A stretch of DNA of 64,000 bases, taken from assembly GCA_951799445.1 (NCBI GenBank), contig OX637288.1, positions 45,089,288-45,153,287 on the forward strand. The letters run 5' to 3'. The notes under the pieces were generated by a model. It was not told the DNA's origin. It saw nothing but the letters and a program-made list of their open reading frames with translations, and did not search any database. A program made the translations under genes and the position numbers. Origin of the DNA: Pseudisothecium myosuroides. Lineage: Eukaryota; Streptophyta; Bryopsida; Hypnales; Lembophyllaceae. Below, piece after piece: positions 21,791 through 33,159 of this stretch. Numbering within the stretch: the first letter of the stretch is position 1; the number at the start of each line of letters is the position of its first letter.

Positions 21791-23180
21791 AATGCTAATC
21801 CTTAAAAGGTGTGGAAAGAATTGCATATACAATATTGCATTGGACTTATCGTATAAAAAATTATGTATTAAAATATGGCGCGCCATTGGATTCATAATTC
21901 AATAAATAACATCTTTCATTTGGATGTCATTTTCATATCTAATCCTTATCGATCATGCTCAAATATGGCAATATATAGGCATAGAATATATGACATTTTG
22001 GAGCTATTTGAGACATATAAGAGATCAATTGATCATCCAAATTGAGAGTTTCATGTGTCATTTGATCCTAGTCAATATGAATACAAACTTCAAGCCACTA
22101 CTATATTTCTCAATTCATGCATCTTCTATGTCAATTACTAAACAAATAAAAAAAATGCAGCCCCATTTGGGCTTTTGATACCTTTAAAGGTTAATTCCTC
22201 AAGATTAGGATGATTTCTATAATTATTCACAAGTTTGAGCTTTAAATATATAATTCGTTATACATCAAGTTTGTTATAAGTATTAATTGTACTTTTAAGC
22301 TCCCCATTTCACTACTTATTTCATGCTTACCTAAATCAAATTGATGTAGTTTTTATTCACCACTCGGTTCACAATAGTCTTAGAATCAATAATATTCCTC
22401 TTTTTCAATTTTACAATTGCATTATAATTACATTGACTAAAAATTAATGAAATTTTGATCAAAATGATCATTAAAAAAAACCATATATCAAACAAAAAAA
22501 TATAGATGTTGATGTATTTTGGCTATCATGGCTTTGTAAACATCCCATATTCGTAAAACTTTGTTACATAGTTAAAATAAAAAAATTGTTAGTAGAAATC
22601 ACAAAGTAATGACATTATTAAATAAAAATTGATCTCCCATGTTCATTCAAATGTTTGAACTTTGAAAGTGTTGTCATGAATTAATTTAAATATTCTAATA
22701 TTATATAAAGCTAAAATTTTCATGGTCTATTTGCATAGTAGAAAAGCATATTCCTACCAAAGAAAATCTAAAAATATATTATAAGTTTATTTCCTAAATG
22801 CAAGTTTAGTGAGAACATATTTTGAAATAATTTAACTACAAAACTCTAGTCACATCTAGCCTAAAACACAACTTTAGTTAACATCAAGAGCTTGCAATAG
22901 GCGTCCAATAGAACTCCCATAAGTACACCCTCCATGACTCAACAAAACTTTGTAAAGCATCCAGTTCCTGCAGTCTTGGTTCCAGAAAAAAAAAGTAGTA
23001 CTCTATAGTGAGCTCAACAAGTGTCCTTTGACAAGAAACCCACAATAATTAAAGTACCAAGTCTGCTTGTATCAGAACCTGTCTAATGCGCAGACCCTTT
23101 CTAAACTCATTTAATTAGGCGGTTTGGGACCTGTTGAGTTTTCTGAGTTCTACTGTACTTCACAAAAGTTTTTGAAAATT
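21791..23180. other. AT-rich intergenic, no gene
   Basis: Only short ORFs and A/T runs. No splice-consistent coding. Confidence 0.45.
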
Positions 23181-23184
23181 TTAA

Positions 23185-23565
23185 ATCTTAAATAGAATAA
23201 GAAATAGACTTAATAATTTTTCATTCATATTTTGGATGAATATATAACACTCAATTCATTAAAGACTAAAGGTAGTCCAAATTTCTAAAATTGCGGAGAT
23301 GTATTATAAGAGGCAACTTATATAATAATTAAGTGATGACTCCCAAACAATAGTTATAAAATGTAAAACGTAAAATGATAGAATGTAATTCTAAAATAGA
23401 ATAAGAAATAGACTTAATAATTTTTCATTCAAATTTTAGATCAATATGTAACACTTAACCTCTTAAAGACTAGAGGTAGTCCAAATTTCCAAAATTGTGG
23501 AGGTGTATTATAAGAGGCAACTTAGAATAATAATTTAATGATGACTCTCCAATAATAATTGTAAA
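23185..23565. repeat. two-copy tandem repeat of about 205 bp
   Basis: Units near 23185-23378 and 23392-23565 share 'aatagaataagaaatagac', 'ttaataatttttcattca', 'gactaaaggtagtccaaatt' and 'gtattataagaggcaactta'. A more diverged relative, including the following 300 bp, lies at about 34035-34330, so the unit belongs to a larger dispersed repeat. Confidence 0.75.
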
Positions 23566-24276
23566 ATATAATTCATAGATCATATTCATGTAGTTAGATC
23601 AACTAATACACAAATAAATATTTTTCAATAAAATTTGAAGCCAAAAATTGAAAATTCCTTCTAAAATGAATTGTAAATTGGATATTGGTGATTTTCAAAA
23701 GAATTTTTTTCTTTAATTTTAAAATTTTAAGTTCTAATCATAGTAATTTATGAAGATTTTATTTTATTATTTTATTCAAATTGTTTATGAAAGGTCCTAT
23801 TTTGAATTACAAAATTCATTTTTTGAGGCAACACCTACTAATAGTATTTTAATTATAGAATATTTGCAAAAAAAAGTCTTCAAAGTCTATACTTTACAAT
23901 ATTAAAGAATTAATGCAAGAATCTTCAAAGAATAGGTGGATGAAAAAAATGCAATTTTGTATATCTAGGATTTCTTTGTGTTCATTTGTTGTTCAAAATT
24001 TGAATGTCTAGTTGTTTAGAGGTTAAAAACACTTAAATAAAGGTTTATGGCAATAGGAGTTAAATCTTATAATCTTGTACAATATAAAATATAAGAATCA
24101 CCATATAAATTTGCACATAAATGTAGAAAATTATATGTTAACAAATTGTATTATTACATATACACATGTATAACACATGTATAAAAAATTACGTGCAATT
24201 AATAAATCCCTCAAAATAGAGCTTCTAGAATAAACAAGTTACAAGACCAAAAATGATATGCCCTCCATCTTATAAC
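23566..24276. other. AT-rich sequence related to 34.2 kb
   Basis: The first part (caataaaatttgaagccaaa onward) resembles 34200-34330. No gene. Confidence 0.4.
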
Positions 24277-24423
24277 ACTAGTCTTTTTTTGTTGTAATAT
24301 GAGTATTAAGGATTGGACAACAATCTTTTTAGTAAAATTTTACTTAAAAACTTACTTAAAAGACGTTACTTAAAAGACGTGATGTCTAGGACACTACTTA
24401 AAACACCCCTTTCTCTTGTAGTG
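24277..24423. mobile_element. CACTA-type MITE, degenerate left end
   Basis: The right terminus aaacacccctttctcttgtagtg matches the element at 14410; an interior ttttagtaaaattttac is also shared. The left end near aacactagtc has decayed. No clean target duplication. Confidence 0.6.
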
Positions 24424-24563
24424 TTTAATGAATATTACAATCAATTGATTCTATAGTAAATGTGCAATGTGTCCTCTCAAGTGCAAAACAAGTGAATGTG
24501 GCTATAAATTTGCAATCAAGAAAAGATCATATAGTGGGAGATTGCAATGGGTACAAATATTAA

Positions 24564-25487
24564 CCCCTAAAGGACCAAGGCCTTTTTTCTGCCAAAAAAC
24601 ACTCAAAACTGCCATATCTATAGCAAAGAGTAAAAAAAATTGAAAATTGTTTTTTTTTCACGTTGAACCGTAGGATCTTACACCTAACTAGTATGAGAGT
24701 GTGTGGAAAAAATTTCAGAATTTTTGACCGCACAGATTGCAAGATATCTGCGATTAAAGTGAAAAAAACAAGTATTTCAGCACATTGTAGGACTAGATTT
24801 TTTGACTTTGAACATTTTTAACTTAAAATTTTTGCGCTACAGAGTTTTGAGCTTTAAATCTTTATAGTGGAGAATTGAGTTGGGAGTCTAGGAAAAAAAA
24901 AGAAACTCAAAAAAACTTAATTTTCATCCTTAAAAAAATTGTTAAGTAGAAGTAGGTACAAGATAGAAGGAAAATCTAAAATCTAAATATCTCTTAGATG
25001 GAATTAAAATGCACTAATCCCAATGGTGAGATTGTTCTAGCAAGTAAACTAAACCATGCCAAAAAAAAAAATTGAAAAATTTGAAAAATTGCATTCAGAA
25101 ATGAGTCCTACAAGTTATTTTTTTCAAGAAGATGCTCAAACTGCCCGAAAAACAAGAATGTCCATAACTTTCTCATAACATATCCAAATGAAATGAATCA
25201 AAGCTTTCCAAATAGATAAAAATATAATCTATGAGAAAAAAAAAAATTTAATTCAATTTTTTGTCCATTTTTTTTGCTGCCCGGGCTGCCCCCCGTCCCC
25301 TGTTTTCAGCTTATTTGGTCATAACTTTTTTTCCCGGGCACTGATTGAGAAAAAAATTATATTCCCACAAAGCTTATCAGTTTTTCTATCTCCAAAAAAA
25401 AATTCAAAAATCAGAACACAATTTCAGCCCGTAGGTACCTGCCCGAAAATGCATTTGTCCCCCGAAGGGACAACGGGTCTTTAGGGG
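24564..25487 (-). mobile_element. TTAA-flanked CCCCTAAAGG element, copy B (complete, reverse)
   Basis: 924 bp, inverted relative to copy A. Ends are CCCCTAAAGGACCAAGG and CGGGTCTTTAGGGG, with TTAA at 24560-24563 and 25488-25491. The subterminal palindrome near 25456-25473 reads TTGTCCC on the opposite strand with a TTCG loop. Internal landmarks match copies C and D. Confidence 0.85.
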
Positions 25488-25491
25488 TTAA

Positions 25492-26300
25492 ATATAGATA
25501 AAGATAGGCTTTATAGAGAAGGAAGACTTTGTATGTGACTATCTTGCCCGTGTGTATATTTAGATCTACACAAGAATGGCTTGGAATTCAATAGATTCAA
25601 AGGACAATTTGAGGTCTTTTGGTCTTTGACCCAATCAACTTCAAAGTGCTATAAAAAATTAAATTTCCATAATTATTTTGATTTGTAACATAGATAATAA
25701 ATTAGACATCTTGTGCTTCATTTCATCAGTGAATGTCAAAAACAAATGAAATCATCTTCAACCCTAAAATTAGGTTTGAAGTAAAGGGGATATATAATTC
25801 GGGACAAATGAGAAAAACAAAAGGGATAAGAATTATAGGATGGAGGGAGTATTCATATTGGTCTCAAAAGATTGGAGTTATACTAAATCCACACAAATGA
25901 CTTATGAAAATCCAAAAAATTATATAAAATTGTCTCTTTTTCTATTATGTGTATGTGCATCCAATTTTTATTGCTAGAGTGATCAAATATTTATATACTC
26001 TCACTAGCAAATGTATACGAAGTCAATTGCAGTTGGATGTTTATGAAATTTTGACACAAGGTGTAAACACATACTTCCATGGTAGGAATATAATTTTCTC
26101 CAATCACATGCTTGAATTAAAAGTTATGCTTTCTTGAACTTTTCAGGCAACTTTGGGCAGCATGTGCAAAACTCTTCTTCTACTTCTAAAATTTGATAGA
26201 TATATAACCAATATAATAGAAGATGCAAATGTAAAAAAAAAATAACCATGTGTTGTGCTAAAATCTCACTTTAGGAGAAGCTCAAATTAGTTGGCCCTCT
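25492..26300. other. AT-rich intergenic, no gene
   Basis: No convincing ORF, RNA gene or terminal repeat. Confidence 0.4.
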
Positions 26301-26310
26301 CAAGCAAGGT

Positions 26311-26786
26311 TGAAAAAAACACTCTTTCTTTTCACTTCAAACATTATAATCTTTCAATTTGTGTAGTCAAAGTTGCTGAATTTTTTTCCACATTAGAGTT
26401 ATTCGTAAAGTACCCTAAACTGGGGTTTAAACCCGTGAGTTTTGTGAAAAAGCCGGTTGAGTTAAAAAAGTCGGAATAAAAGTGGGTATGAAACTTATTT
26501 TTCCATCAAAATGGTGCCTAAAAAAGTTTGGTCCCCACTTTTGAGGTTGTGTGTCATAAGTATCTTGCAAAAAATTTTGACACTTCAACTATAGTTGCCT
26601 TCTCAATTTTAGAAAAAGTTCTGCCCAAACTAGGGAGGACTTTACGAATAACTCTATTCTTATAGTACTATAGTACAAATTTGTACAGTAAAAAAAAAAA
26701 CTTTTTTTTTTCATTTTTTTTCATAGCCTTAAAAAGTGGCAATTTTTGACAATTTCTACCCAAAATATGCCTTGGTCTTTTCAAGG
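26311..26786 (+). mobile_element. TTAA-flanked CCCCTAAAGG element, copy G (degraded right part)
   Basis: The right part of the family: 'cttcaaacattataatcttt', 'tgtagtcaaagttgctgaat' and the end 'atgccttggtcttttcaagg' before TTAA (26787-26790). It is split by the 261-bp MITE at 26395-26655. The left part has decayed. Confidence 0.65.
26395..26655. mobile_element. 261-bp TIR MITE, TSD ATT, inside copy G
   Basis: A perfect 17-bp terminal inverted repeat, AGAGTTATTCGTAAAGT and ACTTTACGAATAACTCT. It is flanked by ATT at 26392-26394 and 26656-26658. Copy D has the uninterrupted sequence ccacacattcttatac at the matching place, so one ATT was duplicated on insertion. No coding capacity. The 3-bp duplication suits PIF/Harbinger or CACTA; the terminus is not typical of either. 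Confidence 0.85.
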
Positions 26787-26917
26787 TTAATTGCTCTAAA
26801 GAATTATGCATCATTTGGAGACCTAATAAAAAAGTTACTAGGGATCAAAGTTTTTTTGATAGACATTCTACAATTGTTTCTTCAACAATATATCCATACT
26901 AATTCAGGAGGTATACA

Positions 26918-27103
26918 TAATGTTCAATAGCATTAGTTAGGACTGCATTGGCTCTATAGTGTATATTCTACACCCAACAGCCTCTGCATCCTCTACATGT
27001 TAGTAGTTCAATTTCTAATGAAGGATTGTTGGGTGTGAAATATTCTACACCCTGCACTGTAGAGCCAAGGTGGTGCTAGTCTATGCTACTGAATGTTATA
27101 TAT
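26918..27103. repeat. foldback with arms of about 75 nt
   Basis: The left arm includes ttggctctatagtgtatatt and ctacacccaaca; the right arm includes tgttgggtgtgaaatatt and cactgtagagccaa. Outer arms (aatgttcaatagcatt against atgctactgaatgtt) also pair. Transcription would give a long imperfect hairpin. Confidence 0.75.
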
Positions 27104-27108
27104 AATGA

Positions 27109-27508
27109 GAGCATTGCCACGGCTGCATGCGAAGTGGTGCAAACCCGAGAAGTGGCCGGGTCCGGGCTCATATTTTCCCCCATGGTATACACGGCGAGGG
27201 TCCAAAAATGGTCAGGCACGGCCAAATTTGTGAGTACACGGTGAAATTGTGTGTCTTGCCCACGGCTCGGTATAAGACGCTTTTGTACTTGTTCACAAGT
27301 TTTGAGATCATTTTTTTTTAATAAAGAATGCTTTTGCGTGTCGGCGCTCACGAGGTGGCGCTCTTGGGGCCATGTAAACCCGGTTCCCCATGTTCTCATC
27401 CCGTTTTGCCATGGGACACAAACAAAACAAATGGGCCGGGTTCATTCAACTCACACTCCAATTGGGCTTGGCCATCCCATCCTCCCCGTCTCAGGCATGG
27501 AGATGCTC
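27109..27508. mobile_element. 400-bp MITE, GAGCAT termini, TSD TGA
   Basis: It begins GAGCATTGCCACGGC and ends GGCATGGAGATGCTC, imperfect inverted repeats, flanked by TGA at 27106-27108 and 27509-27511. The body is GC-richer than its surroundings and noncoding. Similar GAGCAT starts occur at 9213 and 31799, each preceded by TTA. Confidence 0.65.
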
Positions 27509-27519
27509 TGAGAGCATTT

Positions 27520-28490
27520 GATCAAGTGACTCTTTTTAGACACCTGGTGCTTTTGGGGGTGTCCCTATCTCAGCTTGATGTCCATCCATCATCAGTAGGG
27601 CACCCCCAACCAAGCTCTCCCACTGTAGCTTGGTGTCACAACTGAAGTCCTTCATCTTTACTTATGTAAAGAAAACGAAAGCCGGGCAGGCGGGGGGAAC
27701 TGAAGTTGATTATTGACATCAAGTTCCCCTCTGGAGTGATTGTGCTGGTGGTAAGTTATATGCACTGTCAGGGCTACCTGGGCAGCTGGGCTTGAGGTTG
27801 ATAGAGGCCTTCCACCAACGGAGCCGGATGGCAGCTTCACAGTTGATGGATGTCTCGGTGCCCCGACTTGGGGTCGGGTACTCACAGGCAAATTCTTGAT
27901 GACGGTACTACGAACTTACCAGCTTGCCAATTTTGATGGATGGGAGGGCTCATAGACACAGGCATGGTTGGGCAGCGACAAAGACCGGCATCTTGAGCTT
28001 GTACCCCACCTAAGCCGAGGCCCAAGTCCAACCAATATCCAGCTTGCTCCTCTCAGTCACAAGCACGTCACTGGTTATTCTGTTCTTAAAGGTATGTTTG
28101 CACTTGGTGTTAGGGGTGATGTTTGTAATGTGAATCCAGTCCAAAAGTAGGTCTAAATTTGTTCCTAAGGGCCGCTTTATACCTAGAGGTCGGGCCAATT
28201 CTCCTTCTAGCTGATTGCGTAAAATTTCAGCCCCTTTTGGACTAGAGGCTGTTTTCAACTATCCATTAGAATAAGATTATAATGGGGGCCAATTCTCCCA
28301 TATGTAAAGGCCTTGAGGCCGAGAAACCAAGCCGATTCAATAAAACCTACAAAAGAGAGAGAGAAAAGGGGGCTGAAATTTTTAGGGCCACTTTACATCT
28401 ACATGCTGGGCCAGTTCCCCTTGAGGCCAATTGCACAAAATCCAATGGATGTGACTTGTTGAAAAAAATAATATTTGATAAATAAACAAA
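27520..28490. other. mixed-composition intergenic with short inverted repeats
   Basis: Contains a small hairpin (gggggtgtccc / gggcaccccc, about 27554-27607) and blocks near 28168 and 28380 that share 'agggcc.cttta' and 'gggccaattctcc', reminiscent of Tourist-like ends. I could not define element borders. Short ORFs are not convincing. Confidence 0.35.
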
Positions 28491-28495
28491 TTTAA

Positions 28496-29185
28496 CCCCT
28501 TGAAGGAACATTGTCCCTTCGAGGGACAAATGGGATTTCGGGCAGTTACCTATGGACTGAATTTTTGTCGTGATTTTTTGAAACTTATTTTGAAGATAGA
28601 AAAATTGATAAGCTTTGTGGGAATATAATTTTTTTCCACAATTGATGTCCAGGAATAAAAGTTATGACCAAATAAGCTCAAAATAGGGGACAAGGGGTAG
28701 CAAAAAAAAAATTGCAAAAATTTGAATTTTCTTTTCTCATAGATTATATTTTTGTCTATCTAGAAAGCTTTGATTCATTTCATTCGGATTTGTTATGAGA
28801 AAGTTATGGACATTCTTGTTTTTGGGGCAGTTAGAGCATCTTTTTGAAAAAATAACTTGTAAGGATTCATTTCTGATGGAATTTTTTCAATTTTTCAATT
28901 TTTTTTTGGCATGGCTTAGTTTACTTGCTAGAAAAATCTTACCATTGGGATTAGTGCATTTTAATTCCATCTAAAAGATATTAATATTTTAGATTTTCCT
29001 TCTATCTCGTACCTACTTCTACTTAACAATTTTTTTAAGAATGAAAATTAAGTTTTTTTGAAAAAAATTTCCTCCTAGAATCTCAATTCAATTCTCCACT
29101 ATAAAGATTTAAAGCTCAAAACTTTGTAGTGCAAAAAATTTTAAGTTAAAAATGTTCAATGTCAATTTTTTGGTCCAAGAGTTTG
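28496..29185 (+). mobile_element. TTAA-flanked CCCCTAAAGG element, copy C (right end lost)
   Basis: After TTAA (28492-28495) it begins CCCCTTGAAGGAAC, followed by the palindrome TTGTCCCTTCGAGGGACAA. Internal order matches copy D up to 'aaaatgttcaatgtcaattt'. The terminal 200 bp and right inverted repeat are missing. Confidence 0.75.
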
Positions 29186-29189
29186 CTAG

Positions 29190-30090
29190 AATTATAGTAA
29201 AGCCTATCTATTCAAATGGGTCTAACTACAATTCTGGTGGACTCAAAACTTATGTGATGTTTTGCCACGGAAGACAAAAGCGTTGTCCACATCATTCGCT
29301 CCCTTGGACTTAAATTTTTTTGAGTGTAATGTCACATTCCTTCGTTTTCACAATTTTGGATGCTCTCATTGGTTAAAAGCATGCTATCTATGGCTTCTCA
29401 CTATTAGTTTAAAGACCCTAAAAATCTTGGTGGTGATGACCAATGGAATTTTTGCCAAACTCAGGATGATGCCCTCACTTCAATAAATGAAGCATAAAAG
29501 CCCGTGCCTGCTATTTAAGACCATTTCTCAGGAGGTTTTTTAAGTTGCCCTAATAATTTGTCCCCTTCTTGTAGGTGTTGTATTCCTTTTTCCAAAGGTA
29601 CTAGTGCATCTTTTCCTTATCAAGATCTCCTGGTTTCATTCCTCTCGTATCAAATTTTTGCCAACCACTTTCCTTCAACTTCAAATTTGCAAAGGGGATT
29701 ACAATCCTCCTCTTTAAAAACATGTTAGTTTTGAAACCAAACTCCAAAATTCATCACGTCGAGCAAACGATAAAGCAAGGGCTGGACGCCACAACCAATC
29801 CACCCCTAGCTTGTCCAATGCATTCCAAAAACCTCAACGGCCAACCCCAAAGCGCGACCCACCTTGTTGAAGAACACAACCAGTTGTTGACTTTTCAACT
29901 CTAATGTGGCACCGCCCCATTTGCAACCCATCACCATCACCATTACAAGTTGCAACTCATAACCTTCTTTCTTTTCAATGTGCTTCCTACACCGTTGGAT
30001 CATGAAGATCAAAGATTGTGATTGAAAAATGAACAACCGAATATGTCCGATAGCGCAGCTCATTGGTTATCTAATACATATCCGCCTTCT
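29190..30090. other. intergenic, possible tRNA-like fragment at its end
   Basis: No gene. At about 30040-30070 the + strand reads gtccgatagcgcagctcattgg, an A-box-like string, cut by the MITE at 30097. Confidence 0.35.
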
Positions 30091-30096
30091 TATTAA

Positions 30097-30300
30097 GGGC
30101 CTCCTTACATGTATCGGTGGGTGACAGGAGTGAACAGGGTCGAAATATAGAAAACACTTTTATGCTGCTTCTACAGTGTGTAATACATCGGGATCAATAG
30201 AACTCTCTCTCCTACTTCCACGCTTGCCGATCATCGGTGAAACTGTTCTTATTTTTTAGAATGCTTTCTTTACCCACCGGACTCACATGTAAGCTGACCC
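30097..30300 (-). mobile_element. Tourist-like MITE T3, TSD TAA
   Basis: Starts GGGCCTCCTTACATGTATCG and ends CACATGTAAGCTGACCC, flanked by TAA at 30094-30096 and 30301-30303. It is the reverse-orientation relative of T1 and carries the same internal gccgatcatcgg palindrome. 204 bp. Confidence 0.85.
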
Positions 30301-30303
30301 TAA

Positions 30304-31260
30304 GCAGCCTTGAATTCGAAATGCCAAGCGGCTAAAATCCGACAAGGGCATGAACGCGGCAGCTCCATCCCCACCTTTCGTTTTCGAACCCCGGTTAATT
30401 AGTTTTCCAGTCCGACCAATTATATCATGTCCTGTTCTGGAACCTCCGTTTTCACACTGCTCCAACCGGTTACCGAATTCTTTCCCCAGCGACAGCCACC
30501 GGCTCCACCGGCGCTTCTCCCCGACCATTCATTGGGTCCACGACCTCACTGTCCCCATGTCCCTTGAACTGAGCCGGGTGGTAAGTTACTACTATTTTAA
30601 AATAATATAATAAGCTTAAGTTGTTCCTTCAGTATAAAGCGTATCTCTGTCTGTCTCTTCCGCCTTGCCCGGGATACTGTACGGACGCCACCCGTCCCCC
30701 CACGAGCTCGCCCCAAACAAGACACAGGGGCCGCCCACCGCCACGCGTCGCCTCTCCAGAGCAGGTCGCCTCGTCCACGACCTTCTGCTACTGCCGCAGT
30801 GTTCCCTTGAGTCCCTGCCAGCCTGCCTGTACGTAATACGTACGCCTCGTCGTAATTACGCCCTCGTACTGTACTAATGTACCAAGGGCAAAAGCTCCCT
30901 ACTGTAGTGTAGTGCAGGGGTGCAGTGGGTGCAGTGGCTTTGGAGTTTTGCTCAAAGAGGAAAGGGCTTGGAGGGAGTCCATTAATAATGTTCTTATTCT
31001 ACTGCAGGAGAGAGAAAGGGAGGGTCGGAGGGACACTGGGACACTGGGACGGTAGACGAAACCGTATATTGGGATCGGTATATTGCTATTGGAGGGCAGG
31101 CTCGTTACGGTCCCACTACGGGAATAGATACGGGGGCTGGTTCAAGATCGGATGTTGGGTGGCCATTTTTGGACTTAAATTATGGTTCGCGGTCCACCGG
31201 CAGGACACTAAATCCTCCATTCGAAGTGGGACCAGCAGGGGGAATTTTGTATTTTCTGGG
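30304..31260. other. GC-rich island, no recognised gene
   Basis: About 950 bp with much higher G+C than the surrounding repeats, several ORFs on both strands, and a consensus-like donor (gccgggtggtaagttac near 30580) after an open + frame from 30350. That frame is Pro/Ser-rich and unrecognised. It may be a promoter or first exon of an undetected gene, or a retained gene fragment. Confidence 0.3.
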
Positions 31261-31479
31261 GGTAAAAGTAAAAAAAAAGTCCCCTATTTAGATGTGTCTA
31301 CGGTGACCTTCCTTAGCTAATTTGGGGCCTCTGATTGCAATTATGAATTCAAAATTTGCAAATAAAATCATATGTGGCAAATAAAAAATTCCTGTGTTCT
31401 CGACTTCGAATGGAGGATTCAGTGTCCTCCCAAGATTGGATGTTGGATGCCATTTTGGGACTTAACTTAAGGTAGGAGG

Positions 31480-31795
31480 TCCACCAATCGCTCATTTAAG
31501 AGCTCAAACTGAATTTTGGGGAGGTGAAACGTCTTATAGTATTTTCCAGTAAATTTTCCTTGAAAGACAAGTGGAATTGGCGTTTAAACCAAATTGTTTC
31601 ATATTTTTTGGAGCTTTGTGGAATTAGTTATGAAATTTTGAAGTTGAAATGGCATAGGGCTTAAAAATCGCCCATCTACTAATACGTACATTGTTTGTAC
31701 ACTGTTGAAGGCTACAAAAAAAAACATGTACAAGTAATGTATATTTGAGGATGTGGGTGGTTTTAGAGCGTGTGTGCTTTTAAAATCTCCTACCT
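31480..31795 (+). repeat. relative of one arm of the 16-kb foldback
   Basis: Shares 'agtaaattttc', 'tggaattggc', 'catattttttgg', 'ggaattagtta', 'gtacattgtttgtacactg' and 'ggttttagag' with about 16480-16712. Confidence 0.65.
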
Positions 31796-31798
31796 TAG

Positions 31799-32235
31799 AG
31801 CATCGCCACCAATAGCACTCCATTTGACCATGAAATCAAGAAGTGGCCAGGCACTTGCTACCTCGTGAGAAGTGGCGGGGCACTCAACTCAAGCCCTGAT
31901 GCTTCGGACCAACCACCTCTTAACTTAAAGGTCTTGCTAGAGTTCTCCCCTATGGCTTTTTACACCTCTCATTGGCCTCATAGTCAAAGTTGAACAAGTT
32001 GGTGTGAATTTAAATTGCCCGCTATAAATACGCCCTTGGTTATAGAGTACATGTGGGAGTGACAGGAAGAATGGTACAACTTTTAACGTGACGTGGTGCT
32101 GGTGTGGAGCCATTTTTACATGCACAAGCGCGACAAGCCTGGAGTGGCATTGTTGAGGCCTAGTAGTGAAACTAATAGTGATCCTTGTAATTCTTAGGGG
32201 ATTAATAGCACGATGTCAGCTTAGGTGAGGCCATA
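31799..32235. other. intergenic; GAGCAT-type MITE-like start
   Basis: It starts TTA then gagcatcgccacc, like 27109. No matching end was found. No gene. Confidence 0.3.
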
Positions 32236-32239
32236 GGAC

Positions 32240-32490
32240 ATTTTTTTCATTTTTTATGATACGCCAAAGTGGCAATATAAATATTGTAGTGGTGCTCCAA
32301 ATTTCAACATTCATCCATATATTGGATAGGAAATATTACATTAGCACATATCATATATTCATAGTTATGATTTTGTCCACAATCTGACAATTACATCCAA
32401 GATTTTTTTAAATTTGAAGTATTCTAGCAAAAAACTTCATGGTTTGTCATCATTTTTTAGCCAAATTATATTTTCCTAATGCAATTTGGC
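32240..32490 (+). repeat. dispersed repeat carrying the empty site of the 19172 element
   Basis: Aligns with 19090-19171 joined directly to 20952-21130. The junction reads catccatatattggata with a single ATAT, where the other copy has 1780 bp between two ATATs. Confidence 0.85.
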
Positions 32491-32499
32491 ACTATTTTG

Positions 32500-33128
32500 C
32501 CAACAACAAAGTCCTAGTAGGGGCCACTTTTGTTCTCCACTTTGGATGTTGCTAGATCATGTTGCATAATTGGGGCCATTGTATTTGTTGCTCAATTTCA
32601 TAAAGAGCATCTGCACCCTTACTTGCCAAACTAGGCATGTTCAAATTTTCCATCTAATTTTGAAGAGCCTTCAATTTCCTCGTTCCTCACCTTTGCTTAC
32701 CAAATACAACCAATAAATAGTCAAGTGACCACTCATCAAGTAGAATAAAGGGTAAAACAACTAAATTTAAGATGAACAATGATTTTATGGGTTGTTCCTT
32801 GGCATGCTAGGATTGAGTATTAAGATAATATTAAGAAGCAGTTTTTTTAAAGCATTTAAATGCCAAATTGTCCCAATTTTTAAAAATAACTTGGATGAAA
32901 TTTCCAATTTTAAATGAAGTTCATCCCAATATGTAGATGAAAAGATAGTTCTATCCACAATATAGATTACTACTAAAATATTTGACTATATCATTTTCTT
33001 GTATATTGCCACTTCAACACTTTTCTAAAAACAAAAAAAAATTGTTGTGAGGGCTTGTAATACTTTTCATCTCCATTTCAAGGGTTTCAAGCCCCTAGCT
33101 CGTAAGGATGTCCATACTCTAAGGTAGG

Positions 33129-33159
<31 letters not shown>

